A stretch of DNA of 31,923 nt from JAGOTP01 sp964600845 (GTDB lineage: Bacteria; Patescibacteriota; Patescibacteriia; 2-12-FULL-60-25): positions 1 through 31,923 of the forward strand of contig CAZRJW010000012.1 in assembly GCA_964600845.1 (NCBI GenBank), in the 5' to 3' direction. This document shows positions 14,320 to 22,362 of the stretch, in pieces (positions within the stretch are counted from its first letter, which is position 1; the number at the start of each line of letters is the position of its first letter). The notes beneath the pieces were generated by a model, which did not search any database, was not told where the DNA came from, and saw only the letters and a program-made list of their open reading frames with translations. The position numbers and the translations under genes were made by a program.

Positions 14320-14322
14320 AAT

Positions 14323-15096
14323 ATGAAATTCGATACCTTCACTTCTGCCCAAAAAAAAGAAACTCATGAATTACTTGAACGTTTCGGGTTAGGAACGAAG
14401 GATCGCCTGGCCTATCTCACCCTCCTAGAGCTCGGTCAGACGACCGTAGGTCCGCTTGCCACGGCCATGGGTGTACCGGTTACGACTGCACAATCGGTCA
14501 TTCAACGCCTCATCCACACAGGTCTCCTCGGGGTTACATCAAAAAAGTCACGCCACCTCTATCAGGCACACGATCCTCTCATTCTGAGACGCATCTTAGA
14601 ACGTAATCTTCAGGAGCTCACCCAATCAATCCCCTTACTCCAAAGCCTCAAGGCTGAATCTGTAAGCCCTTCAAAAATTCGCATATATTACCGCGAACGA
14701 GCGACTGATATTTTCCATCGTGCCCTGATGACACAAAATAAACAGGTGTATGAGATTGTTTCAGCTCGTGATTTTCAAGACGTTCTGGGTGAAAAGTTCC
14801 ATTTTTCACGGCGACGCATCGCGGCAAAGGTGCGCCTAAAAAGTCTGCGCGTCGAAGCGCATGAGATAAAGAAATATTCAGCCGCCATTCATACACGAGA
14901 AATGCGCGAAGCAAAATTCCTCCCACGCGAATTCACCTTTCGAGCTTCGATTCTGTTTTGGGATGACACGGTAGCATTCTTTACAACCAAAGATGAAGGT
15001 ATCGCTTGGACCATCCAGAGCCCAGTCATACGCGAAATGTTTTATCAGCTGTTCGAGATGCTCTGGAGTTTAAGTCGAAAAATGGAGACGATCTAA
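14323..15096 (+). CDS. TrmB-like transcriptional regulator
   Basis: 257 aa from the ATG at 14323. The N-terminal winged helix (about 12-80: LERFGLGTKDRLAYLTLLELGQTTVGPLATAMGVPVTTAQSVIQRLIHTGLL) follows the TrmB pattern. A helical linker (about 86-112) follows, then a C-terminal domain with IRIYYRERATDIFHRAL, similar in layout to the effector part of the regulator at 9883. The ligand is unknown. No Shine-Dalgarno. The divergent position next to the zinc-ribbon/prs cluster and the shared repeat-rich region make that cluster and itself the likely targets. A weak AAGCTC/GAGCTT hairpin (15101-15128) follows the stop. Confidence 0.82.
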   Translation: MKFDTFTSAQKKETHELLERFGLGTKDRLAYLTLLELGQTTVGPLATAMGVPVTTAQSVIQRLIHTGLLGVTSKKSRHLYQAHDPLILRRILERNLQELTQSIPLLQSLKAESVSPSKIRIYYRERATDIFHRALMTQNKQVYEIVSARDFQDVLGEKFHFSRRRIAAKVRLKSLRVEAHEIKKYSAAIHTREMREAKFLPREFTFRASILFWDDTVAFFTTKDEGIAWTIQSPVIREMFYQLFEMLWSLSRKMETI

Positions 15097-15153
15097 AATA
15101 AAGCTCCTCATCATATGACGAAGAGCTTATCTTGCAAATACTGATGGAGTACC

Positions 15154-15807
15154 ATGCAACACATGTCTAATGAACATCGCGACTCCACTACAACGAACGT
15201 AGAAGATCTTAGTAATGAACAAACCGTTCATCGTATTCTTGAATCAGGAAGTGACGAAGAGCTGGAGAGACTCCGGGAGCATGCTGCTACTCAGATGAAT
15301 AAACCTGTGAGTAACGAGGAGATGCAGCGCTATCGAAAATTTGCACAACAAAGAAAAAGAATCATCGAAGAAAGTGATCGTGCCGCAGAAAAACGGAAGG
15401 CTACGAATCCTGATGCGGATGAGCTTGAACGTGCGATCGGCCTCTATCGAGAACGGTTAGAAATACAAGTGCGCGACGCAGTTTTTGCACTACGACAAAA
15501 AGGCTATTCTTCGTATGAATCTGGCTTCAGTGGGCTTGAACGTCAACAAATCACGTTCCATGATTCAGTTCCTGAACTCGTGACGCATACCTTCTCTGAA
15601 AAGCTCTTACAGGTATTTACCAAGTATGAAGCCGAACCATACTGTAAGGAAAATGCTGTGGGATTTAAGCTGAAGCAGTCTATTTCAGACGAAGCGCTTA
15701 AAGAGCTTTGGGATCTTCTCGTAGAAGAAATTCCTCCGCTTAAAACTGAACAAGCCCCAACAACGGTTAGAACGGCTCAGCGATTTCGCGAGGAGCAGAA
15801 TACATAA
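15154..15807 (+). CDS. Helical protein of unknown function
   Basis: 217 aa, highly charged and almost all helical, with probable coiled coil at about 30-110 (ERLREHAATQMNK..., KRIIEESDRAAEKRK, ELERAIGLYRERLEIQVRDAVFALRQKG). A more globular C-terminal half ends in LWDLLVEEIPPL. No signal peptide, no cysteine cluster. GGAG lies 4 bases before the ATG at 15154; a second ATG at 15163 is possible. No family recognised. It lies 57 bases after the TrmB-like gene in the same direction and may be read from it. Confidence 0.7.
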   Translation: MQHMSNEHRDSTTTNVEDLSNEQTVHRILESGSDEELERLREHAATQMNKPVSNEEMQRYRKFAQQRKRIIEESDRAAEKRKATNPDADELERAIGLYRERLEIQVRDAVFALRQKGYSSYESGFSGLERQQITFHDSVPELVTHTFSEKLLQVFTKYEAEPYCKENAVGFKLKQSISDEALKELWDLLVEEIPPLKTEQAPTTVRTAQRFREEQNT

Positions 15808-15875
15808 ATCACATACCAAAGGGTCGTTGTCATAAAAACCTACGAATCGATGTACCAATATATGAATACAGCAAA

Positions 15876-15906
15876 CAAAATCTCCGCCTTTGAAGCGGAG
15901 ATTTTG
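15876..15906. terminator. Terminator after tRNA-Ala and the helical-protein gene
   Basis: 12-bp stem CAAAATCTCCGC / GCGGAGATTTTG with a 7-base loop. T-rich on the minus strand (TTTTGTTTG) for the tRNA; it can also stop plus-strand readthrough. Confidence 0.88.
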
Positions 15907-15908
15907 TA

Positions 15909-15984
15909 TGGTGGACCCTAACGGGATCGAACCGTTGACCTCTTCCATGCCATGGAAGCGCTCTACCAGCTGAGCTAAGGGCCC
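15909..15984 (-). tRNA. tRNA-Ala (anticodon GGC)
   Basis: 76 nt with encoded CCA. Acceptor GGGCCCU pairs with AGGGUCC and includes G3-U70, the alanine identity pair. Anticodon stem CUUCC/GGAAG with loop AUGGCAU gives GGC. T loop is UUCGAUC. Confidence 0.96.
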
Positions 15985-16103
15985 GCAGGTCAGCGCGAGG
16001 CTGACCAATGACCACCCCGGCTCCAGGGCAAGCCCATGAAGAACGGTTAAGGTCGGGGAAACGGTATCAGATCACACAGAAGTATTCAAGAAAAACGGGT
16101 GTT

Positions 16104-16865
16104 TCAGCCTCCAAATACGGCTAATCGGTAGCGTTGCTCGCGTCGGGCTCGATCCAGCAGCTTCAGATCTCCATGCGCTTCTTTTAAGCGCTTCAACGTG
16201 GCGGCTGCGTGTTCTGGATAGAGATGCGCTTCGTGCGCCAAGGCCGTCCAGGCTTGCTCGGCCGCTTCCCATTCTGGAACGATTTGCGTTTTGCGAAGCG
16301 CCATCCAGTCAGCGAGGTCATCGAGTTCTGGCTGAGCTACCTGCACCGGCGTGTAGGCTTGTGGTACTGAAGGCTGAACGCGCGGCGAAACCTCCTCTTC
16401 AACCTGAGGTCGACGCTCACGTTTCACCGGATCTTCGACCTGAATTCCGCGAATCGTGAGCTCGGAGCGAATCATTTCAACGCGTAGCTGATGCGCGGGC
16501 TCAAGCTCATGTCGTTCACCCGCCGCCCGGCGGAACGCGACCCATTCGTGCCATTCATCCATGAGTTCACGATGATCTTTACTGCTCACTTCCAGCCGAC
16601 GAATTGAGTTTTGAAGAATCTTGCGAATCGATTCGATCGCTTCTTGTTCGTGGATGAACTGTTCTTCCGTGAGTTCGTTCGCCCGCTCAACAAAACGATC
16701 GACGGTACGAACATAGGTACGAAGCAAGAGCTCGAGCTCATCTCGAAGCCCTTCCTGCTCTTCTAACAAGGTTTTTTGCCATGCTCGAATCTCGTCTGCT
16801 TGCGTATGCGTAGACGAAGCAGGGCGATCAAAGAGACGTTTCCAAGCGACGAGGAGAGAAGACAT
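16104..16865 (-). CDS. Coiled-coil protein of unknown function
   Basis: 253 aa, cytoplasmic. A long charged coiled coil (about 20-105: EIRAWQKTLLEEQEGLRDELELLLRTY...) is followed by a Pro/Val/Gln-rich linker (about 150-178). A helical C-terminal domain with TPR-like spacing (WMALRKTQIVPEWEAAEQAWTALAHEAHLYPEHAAATLKRLKEAHG) follows. No family recognised. It begins 3 bases after the stop of the O-antigen-ligase-like gene, so the two are co-transcribed and perhaps translationally coupled. It may serve the surface-polymer machinery as an accessory factor; that is an inference from position alone. No clear terminator was found downstream. Confidence 0.7.
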   Translation of the reverse strand: MSSLLVAWKRLFDRPASSTHTQADEIRAWQKTLLEEQEGLRDELELLLRTYVRTVDRFVERANELTEEQFIHEQEAIESIRKILQNSIRRLEVSSKDHRELMDEWHEWVAFRRAAGERHELEPAHQLRVEMIRSELTIRGIQVEDPVKRERRPQVEEEVSPRVQPSVPQAYTPVQVAQPELDDLADWMALRKTQIVPEWEAAEQAWTALAHEAHLYPEHAAATLKRLKEAHGDLKLLDRARREQRYRLAVFGG

Positions 16866-16868
16866 AGG

Positions 16869-19331
16869 TTAGCGGGTGGTACGACGTCTTACTGCGGGGC
16901 GTTTAGCGGGCGTAGAAGTAGCGGCGGTCGATGTCGTAGACGTTGCAATGATCGGAGCCACGGGGGTTAGCTGTGTAGCTCGCTTGCGTAAGACCTCTTT
17001 GAGCTGTGTTTGATAGACCGTTTCCTGAGGAGCGGCGGCGACCAAACGTTGCAACAAGAATGTCGCCTCATCCCAACGCTCGGCCTGAACCAGGGCCAAG
17101 GACAACTGCCACTGATAGTCTGACACGGTTGGGGCCGTTTGGACGAGATACTGGAGCACCGACACCGCTTTCTCAGGCGCCTGATTCCGACGATGCAGAA
17201 GCGCTAACGGCATGAGGAGCTCTGGTGAGGTTGGGTTTTGGCGAACGAGGGCTTCTAAGGTAGCGATCGCCTCGTTGGTTTTTCCGCCTTCAGCTTGCCA
17301 AGCCGCCTGCGCGTAGAGCGCGGGGAGATAATCGGACTTGCGACGGAGTGCTTCTGCGAGCGCTTCATCCGCTGCGCGCTTCGCCTGCGTTTCTCGCTCT
17401 AGCGCTTCTTCTTTCTCTCTCCCCTGTCCTTGTTCCACCCAACGGGCTTCTCGTGCCGCACGGGCCCGCTGAATGCCAAAGACGGCCAACGGGGAAGAAG
17501 GATCGGTCGGTCGCAGTTCGTCTAGCTTGGCAGCTAAGGCGAGCGCCGCGTCTTCTGCTTTAGGATCAGCCTCGGCGCGGAGACGAGCTACTTGAAGTGC
17601 GATTGAGACATGCTCTGGATCCCGTGGGTTGCGAGACATCGCAATACCGATCGCTTTATCCGCTCGATCAAGCCAAGCAAGGGCCTGGTCTGAGCGGGTG
17701 CGACTGAACAAAAGCGAGGCTTGCTCCACAGAGAGCTGCGCTTCTCGAGCAAAAGTAAAATCATCTGCACGATTCAAGCGTCGAGCGAGCGGCAAAGCGT
17801 AAGGTGCGGGCGAAACGAGAAGCTCCGCAGCCGCTGCACGCTGAAGTACAAAAACGGAGAGCCCTATGACACACAACGCACACGCGGTCACCGCTGCGCG
17901 CGTCGTCTTCGGATGTTCAGACCAAGGAATGAAAACTTTCGCGGGTCCAAAGACACGGGCTGCTAAGAAACCAGCGGACAACGCCAGTGCAAGCACGGGG
18001 AACACGCTCATCGGGTGAAGACTTGCGAACACCAACCCACTAACAAACAAAAGGGTGCACCACAGAAGCGGAAGGTCACGCGTGCGATGAACCGTTCGTA
18101 ATGCGCGTGCAAGAAGCAGGAAACAAAAAGCGATGAAGAAAAAGGCTGGTAAAATCCCGTATTCCGTAAGGAACAGCGTTAGCGCGGAGGCAGCGCGGGG
18201 GAAGCGTAGATTCCAAAGCGGCGTTTGATTCAATTCAAGTGGACGCGCTTGATCGAACGCGGAGATCCAAGCCCCGGGCCCAGCCCCAAACAGAGGAGCT
18301 TGCTGCAGCGTCTCACCTACAACCTTCCAGCTGACGCGCTGGTTAGGAAGTAACTGACTGAGCGATTCGAGCCGCAATACCCGACGCACCTCGGAGAGTT
18401 GTGTCGGTAGAGCCGTTCCACGAGAAACCTGTACGAGACCAAACAGCGAACAAGCGATGGCGAGAAGAGAGACAAAACTCGCAAGTGTGAGTCGTCGCTG
18501 CTTTGTCCCTACGAGTGCGGCAACCGCTCCCAACAAAACAATCACCCAACTCCAACCAAGCTGAACGACAAGACCGAGTCCAAGCAAACCAACGAGCGCG
18601 AGTGTCAGGAGCGCATGACTGAGCTGATACCCAACCAGACGCTTCCAAGTTAACGGCGCTTCAATGATTGCGCGGGTTGTAAGTAAAGCCAAACCTCCCA
18701 CTACCAGCACCGGGATGAACATGAGTAGATCCAGCAACGGCGCCACTGAAAAGACGGTTGCCTGAGTAGGCGCCGTTCCATTCTGTGCGTGTGCTAAAAG
18801 CGCTCCACCGATCGCCATACACGTACCAACCACCCAAGAACGGAGGAGGAATCGGCCCGCCTGAGGCGCACGCTGCACCGCGTCACGCACCGCGACGACA
18901 AGCCATAACCCTACTACGATAACAAGAAAAGAGGAGGCGATCTGCGTTCCGTTTCCAAGCAAAGAAATAGCTGGATGCGCGGAGAAGAGCCAGGATCCAG
19001 CGGCCGCGACTCCCAAAACGGCAACCCATAGCGAAAACATCGACCAGCGACGCGGCTCGGGAGGAATCTCTTCTAACGCCAAACTACCCAACACGGAGTA
19101 GGCTCCACGCAGGACAAACCAGGCACACATACACGCAACTCCCAGCAACGCTTTTGGGAGCTCCAGCGCATCAAACCAGTATGGGATCGCGAACCAGGGC
19201 AAGATAAAAACGAATGCAGCGAGCAGCCACTCCATCCAGCGTGCGATGTTCGTTCGCCAAATGGTTCGCCAAACAGGGGGCAAACGCCGAGGAAACGACT
19301 GCGAAAAAAGAGCGATCACATGACGCGTCAT
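16869..19331 (-). CDS. O-antigen ligase / Wzy-like polymerase fused to TPR repeats
   Basis: 820 aa. About 12 membrane segments occupy residues 33-480. A Wzy/WaaL signature with R-x-SWKVVGETLQQAPLFGAGPGAW lies at about 345-370, in the large extracytoplasmic loop that binds lipid-linked glycan. Residues 500-790 are helical TPR-type repeats (ALYAQAAWQAEGGKTNEAIATLEALVRQNP..., LMPLALLHRRNQAPEKAVSVLQYLVQTAP), and the tail is a Thr/Ser/Ala/Pro stretch ending RRRTTR. Such ligase-TPR fusions are common in CPR. It should polymerise or transfer surface glycans, possibly to the exported proteins next to it, but the substrate is unknown. The TATACT -10 lies 8 bases before the ATG, so a near-leaderless mRNA is expected. 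Confidence 0.85.
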   Translation of the reverse strand: MTRHVIALFSQSFPRRLPPVWRTIWRTNIARWMEWLLAAFVFILPWFAIPYWFDALELPKALLGVACMCAWFVLRGAYSVLGSLALEEIPPEPRRWSMFSLWVAVLGVAAAGSWLFSAHPAISLLGNGTQIASSFLVIVVGLWLVVAVRDAVQRAPQAGRFLLRSWVVGTCMAIGGALLAHAQNGTAPTQATVFSVAPLLDLLMFIPVLVVGGLALLTTRAIIEAPLTWKRLVGYQLSHALLTLALVGLLGLGLVVQLGWSWVIVLLGAVAALVGTKQRRLTLASFVSLLAIACSLFGLVQVSRGTALPTQLSEVRRVLRLESLSQLLPNQRVSWKVVGETLQQAPLFGAGPGAWISAFDQARPLELNQTPLWNLRFPRAASALTLFLTEYGILPAFFFIAFCFLLLARALRTVHRTRDLPLLWCTLLFVSGLVFASLHPMSVFPVLALALSAGFLAARVFGPAKVFIPWSEHPKTTRAAVTACALCVIGLSVFVLQRAAAAELLVSPAPYALPLARRLNRADDFTFAREAQLSVEQASLLFSRTRSDQALAWLDRADKAIGIAMSRNPRDPEHVSIALQVARLRAEADPKAEDAALALAAKLDELRPTDPSSPLAVFGIQRARAAREARWVEQGQGREKEEALERETQAKRAADEALAEALRRKSDYLPALYAQAAWQAEGGKTNEAIATLEALVRQNPTSPELLMPLALLHRRNQAPEKAVSVLQYLVQTAPTVSDYQWQLSLALVQAERWDEATFLLQRLVAAAPQETVYQTQLKEVLRKRATQLTPVAPIIATSTTSTAATSTPAKRPAVRRRTTR

Positions 19332-19345
19332 GTGCCCAGTATATC
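19317..19345 (-). promoter_or_regulatory. Promoter and start-codon palindrome of the ligase-like gene
   Basis: CACATGACGCGTCATGTG (19317-19334) is a perfect 18-bp palindrome that contains the start codon and the predicted transcription start. The -10 TATACT is at 19345 to 19340. A bound repressor would block initiation. Confidence 0.55.
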
Positions 19346-19352
19346 ACGAGGA

Positions 19353-22223
19353 TCAAACAACTGGCTCGGGAACGATAATTGGTTCAGGTGCGGGCGTCGG
19401 CTCGACGACGGGGACTTCTACAACGACCGGCGCTTCGATCACGACTGGCACGTCTTCAACCGGATCAGGTGTAGGCACCACCGGCTCTTCCGTCTCTGGT
19501 TCTGTTGTAGGTGGAACTTCTGGCACGATAACTGGTTCAACGACAGGCTCAGTCACTGGTTCAGTTGATGTAGGTGTAATCACCTCCTCCTCTTCTTCGG
19601 GTGGCGTCACGGGCGTTGTCGTTGCTGGATCCGTCGTCACGGTAGATGACGTGACATCTGGCAACGTCTCTGTCTCGGTCTGAACTTGGGGCGTTTGGAT
19701 TTGTCCGGTTGGCCAAACAGGCTGACCCGTATAGATATCCCACTGCGCTGTCTCTTCATTAGACAAGAAGAGCTGACCATCCGCCGGGCGCATCTCTTCG
19801 GCGCGCCAGCTAAACGTTACGTCGTGTGGGAGGGCGTTCTCTAACGTAATCTCAAATCCGCGATCGGTGGAATTATCCGTCCACCACTGACCAATGATCT
19901 TTCCATACGGCGTCACTTGAACGAGTGGGAAGGTACCCAAGGATGGATGCGTCACCTTCACTTTGAAGGCGCCGGCCAAGATACGCGCAACACCTTGGTA
20001 AGACTTCGGCGCGTTCGAAACAATCGTCGTCACCGAATTCAGCTTCGCTTCGGCGTCTACTTTCGCCAACGATGAACCGCCCCACCAACCCGCGTTCACA
20101 AAGACTTCGATCTTTCCGACTGTCTTCGCGTCATACGCTTCTAAGGCATACCCTACGATTGGACCGGCTTGCAGTGCTTTCACCGCAACCCCTGGCATAC
20201 TTGAAGGCGTCAGTGGATCACCGACCGCGATCGAACCAGCTAAACCCGAGACACGTGTTGGCACGCGACCCGCTAACGCGATTGGATAGGTGTCAGGCGC
20301 AGGTGCACCCGCAACGAAGGCTGGTCGGGTCGAAACGATTCCGACCGGTACATCACCCGCTTTCGCTGAGCGCTGTACATGAAACTGACCTCGCTGGTTC
20401 AACATCACCACATCCCCTGGCTCAAGCGCATCGGGCGAATAATAGCGTTCGGCAAAATCGTAGGACGTGTTCGCCTGCCATCCATCAGCATTGGTTGCGA
20501 TGTAGGTGGACGAAGCCGGTCCCGTGTCATCTAAGAAAACGTACTTGTCTGACTGCACGCCTGAACGCGTCGCTGGGAAAAAGCGTCCTCCCAGGAATAA
20601 ATCGTTCGCGACTTGCATCGAACCTGTTTCATCGACCGACCACAAGGTCGACGTTCCCATGGCAAGGCTGAAGGCGGACTGACCATCAAGACTCTTCGTA
20701 AACAAGGTGAAGTCTTTCTTCAACGACTGAATACCGTCCCAGATACTGCCACGCCAGGTCACGCCCCAGGAGTCAGCATTCGGCGCCTCGACCGTGGCTA
20801 CGTGTGCTGAGTTGAGCACGAGATCCCCTTGAGCGATCGCGCGCGCTCCATCCGTTTGCAAAAAAGAACTCGCATCATAGCCAACCTTCACAAAGACTTC
20901 GATCGTACTGGTTGCATTCGCCGATTGAAGCGCGTAGCCCACGATCTGACCCGGAGCCGTTGCTTTCATCGCCACCCCTGGAATAGGTGAAGAGGTTAGC
21001 GCGTCTCCAATCATGATCTCTCCATTCAATACCGACACCTTCGTCGGCACACGACCAGCCAAGGCGATGGAAGAACCTCCATTATCTCCCAATAAGAACC
21101 CTGGGCGCGTCGAGACGATCCCAATCACCTGAGAATCATACGCCTCCCCTGGGCTTCGCTTCACGAACAACGGATTCTCGGGATCAACGGCGACTAAATC
21201 TCCCGGCTCTACTTCACCGCTCACTGTATATTGCTCAGCCAAGTCGAAGGCACTTGCGTTAATCGTACCATCCGCAACGATACTCGCTCCCGCAATCGTG
21301 CTACAGGTGCCGACCGTATCAATATCATCTAAACAAATACCATTCTTCGTACCACCCGAATATCGGATCAAGGCTTGAAATTGGTCTGCTCCGCTTATAC
21401 TAGAAGCAGTAAACCCTCGACCTACCAGCAATGTGCTTATATGCGCGCCCCAGGCGTTCGCGTCAATAGACCCATTATCCACATTCACCGCTGCACCAGC
21501 GTTGCTTATGGTTGAATAGAACGACTGCGCCTGAATTCTCCCATCGTTTCGAATAGTAACAGGAGCAGAACCTCCTGGTGTCAGGAAACGTGCAATATAA
21601 TCATTTGTCAGATCTGCTCCAGCCGTCCTCACATCAAGAGCGCTTCGCTCCGATAGACTCGTACCTGTGTCTGTACGATAGATACCAAACAAAGCTGTCT
21701 GTGTCAGCCCCGTTCCAGAGGCAGACATTCCCTGCAACTGCGCTGCATTAAAAGCTTGCGGAACTGCTCCGATGCGTTTACGTGGAGTCATTTCACCATC
21801 AGATTCAACCGTCACTCCGATATATAGGCTGTCTGAGTTCCAATTCGTAATCCCCGACAATGGATTTTGCCACTGGCCCGCTGCCGACACATCTCCCAAC
21901 ATGACCGTGAAGAGACCATTGCTCACCGTCACTGGAATTTTCGTTGGCACTCCCGTCGTCCCCGTCGCTACCCAAAGAGGCGTCCCTCCTGATGCAACAT
22001 TATAGATCGCAATTCCAATCTGATAGGTTCCGTCTGTTACGGGTGAGCCGCTTGAGTCCATCAATTTTCCCTGATAGTTGATCTGCTCATTGATCGCCCC
22101 TGAAGAAGGCGGCGTAGCAGGAAGCGGCCCCGCAGAAACAGCGCGAGGAATACCTGCCAACGAGAAAATCCCGAGGAGGAGAAATGACCCAAGAATGAGC
22201 CATGAGCGTAAGGAACGTACCAT
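19353..22223 (-). CDS. Large secreted surface protein with duplicated tail-fibre-like domain
   Basis: 956 aa. Signal peptide about 1-31 (AVSA cut). Residues 45-160 form a beta-rich head (INYQGKLMDSSGSPVTDGTYQIGIAIY...). A domain of about 123 residues occurs twice, at 327-449 (FDLAEQY...EVFVKVGY) and 589-713 (YDFAERY...EVFVNAGW); both copies carry GIVSTRP, IALAGRVPT, GDPLT-like, PGVA.KA and IVGYAL. The DxAE opening recalls the intramolecular chaperone/peptidase G2 domain of phage tail spikes, but I cannot show the catalytic dyad. The C-terminal 110 residues are Pro/Glu/Val/Thr repeats (PVVEPVIVPE...), a likely wall-spanning or anchor tail. Probable role: surface fibre or adhesin. The -10 TACAAT ends 7 bases before the ATG, so the mRNA is leaderless. 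Confidence 0.8.
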   Translation of the reverse strand: MVRSLRSWLILGSFLLLGIFSLAGIPRAVSAGPLPATPPSSGAINEQINYQGKLMDSSGSPVTDGTYQIGIAIYNVASGGTPLWVATGTTGVPTKIPVTVSNGLFTVMLGDVSAAGQWQNPLSGITNWNSDSLYIGVTVESDGEMTPRKRIGAVPQAFNAAQLQGMSASGTGLTQTALFGIYRTDTGTSLSERSALDVRTAGADLTNDYIARFLTPGGSAPVTIRNDGRIQAQSFYSTISNAGAAVNVDNGSIDANAWGAHISTLLVGRGFTASSISGADQFQALIRYSGGTKNGICLDDIDTVGTCSTIAGASIVADGTINASAFDLAEQYTVSGEVEPGDLVAVDPENPLFVKRSPGEAYDSQVIGIVSTRPGFLLGDNGGSSIALAGRVPTKVSVLNGEIMIGDALTSSPIPGVAMKATAPGQIVGYALQSANATSTIEVFVKVGYDASSFLQTDGARAIAQGDLVLNSAHVATVEAPNADSWGVTWRGSIWDGIQSLKKDFTLFTKSLDGQSAFSLAMGTSTLWSVDETGSMQVANDLFLGGRFFPATRSGVQSDKYVFLDDTGPASSTYIATNADGWQANTSYDFAERYYSPDALEPGDVVMLNQRGQFHVQRSAKAGDVPVGIVSTRPAFVAGAPAPDTYPIALAGRVPTRVSGLAGSIAVGDPLTPSSMPGVAVKALQAGPIVGYALEAYDAKTVGKIEVFVNAGWWGGSSLAKVDAEAKLNSVTTIVSNAPKSYQGVARILAGAFKVKVTHPSLGTFPLVQVTPYGKIIGQWWTDNSTDRGFEITLENALPHDVTFSWRAEEMRPADGQLFLSNEETAQWDIYTGQPVWPTGQIQTPQVQTETETLPDVTSSTVTTDPATTTPVTPPEEEEEVITPTSTEPVTEPVVEPVIVPEVPPTTEPETEEPVVPTPDPVEDVPVVIEAPVVVEVPVVEPTPAPEPIIVPEPVV

Positions 22224-22230
22224 CCACTGG

Positions 22231-22362
22231 ATTGTAGCCTTGTTTCCTCTAAGCCATTATTTTGGCTCTACTAAGCTGATTATCATTTTTATGCACATGT
22301 GCACAAGCTGTGTCATGCCCACATATCTACATGTGTATAATCTGAGTACAAGTTGTGGGCAT
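22231..22362 (-). promoter_or_regulatory. Promoter of the 956-aa gene and dyads upstream of it
   Basis: -10 TACAAT (22236 to 22231), 7 bases before the ATG at 22223; the -35 is weak. Further up are GCACATGTGC (22293-22302) and a 9-bp inverted repeat ATGCCCACA/TGTGGGCAT (22315-22323 with 22354-22362), which reaches the stop codon of the preceding gene. No T tract follows, so regulation is likelier than termination. Confidence 0.45.

Noticed and set aside
22315..22362. Inverted repeat as terminator of the 1141-aa gene
   Set aside because: No T tract on the minus strand after the second arm; kept only as a possible regulatory dyad.
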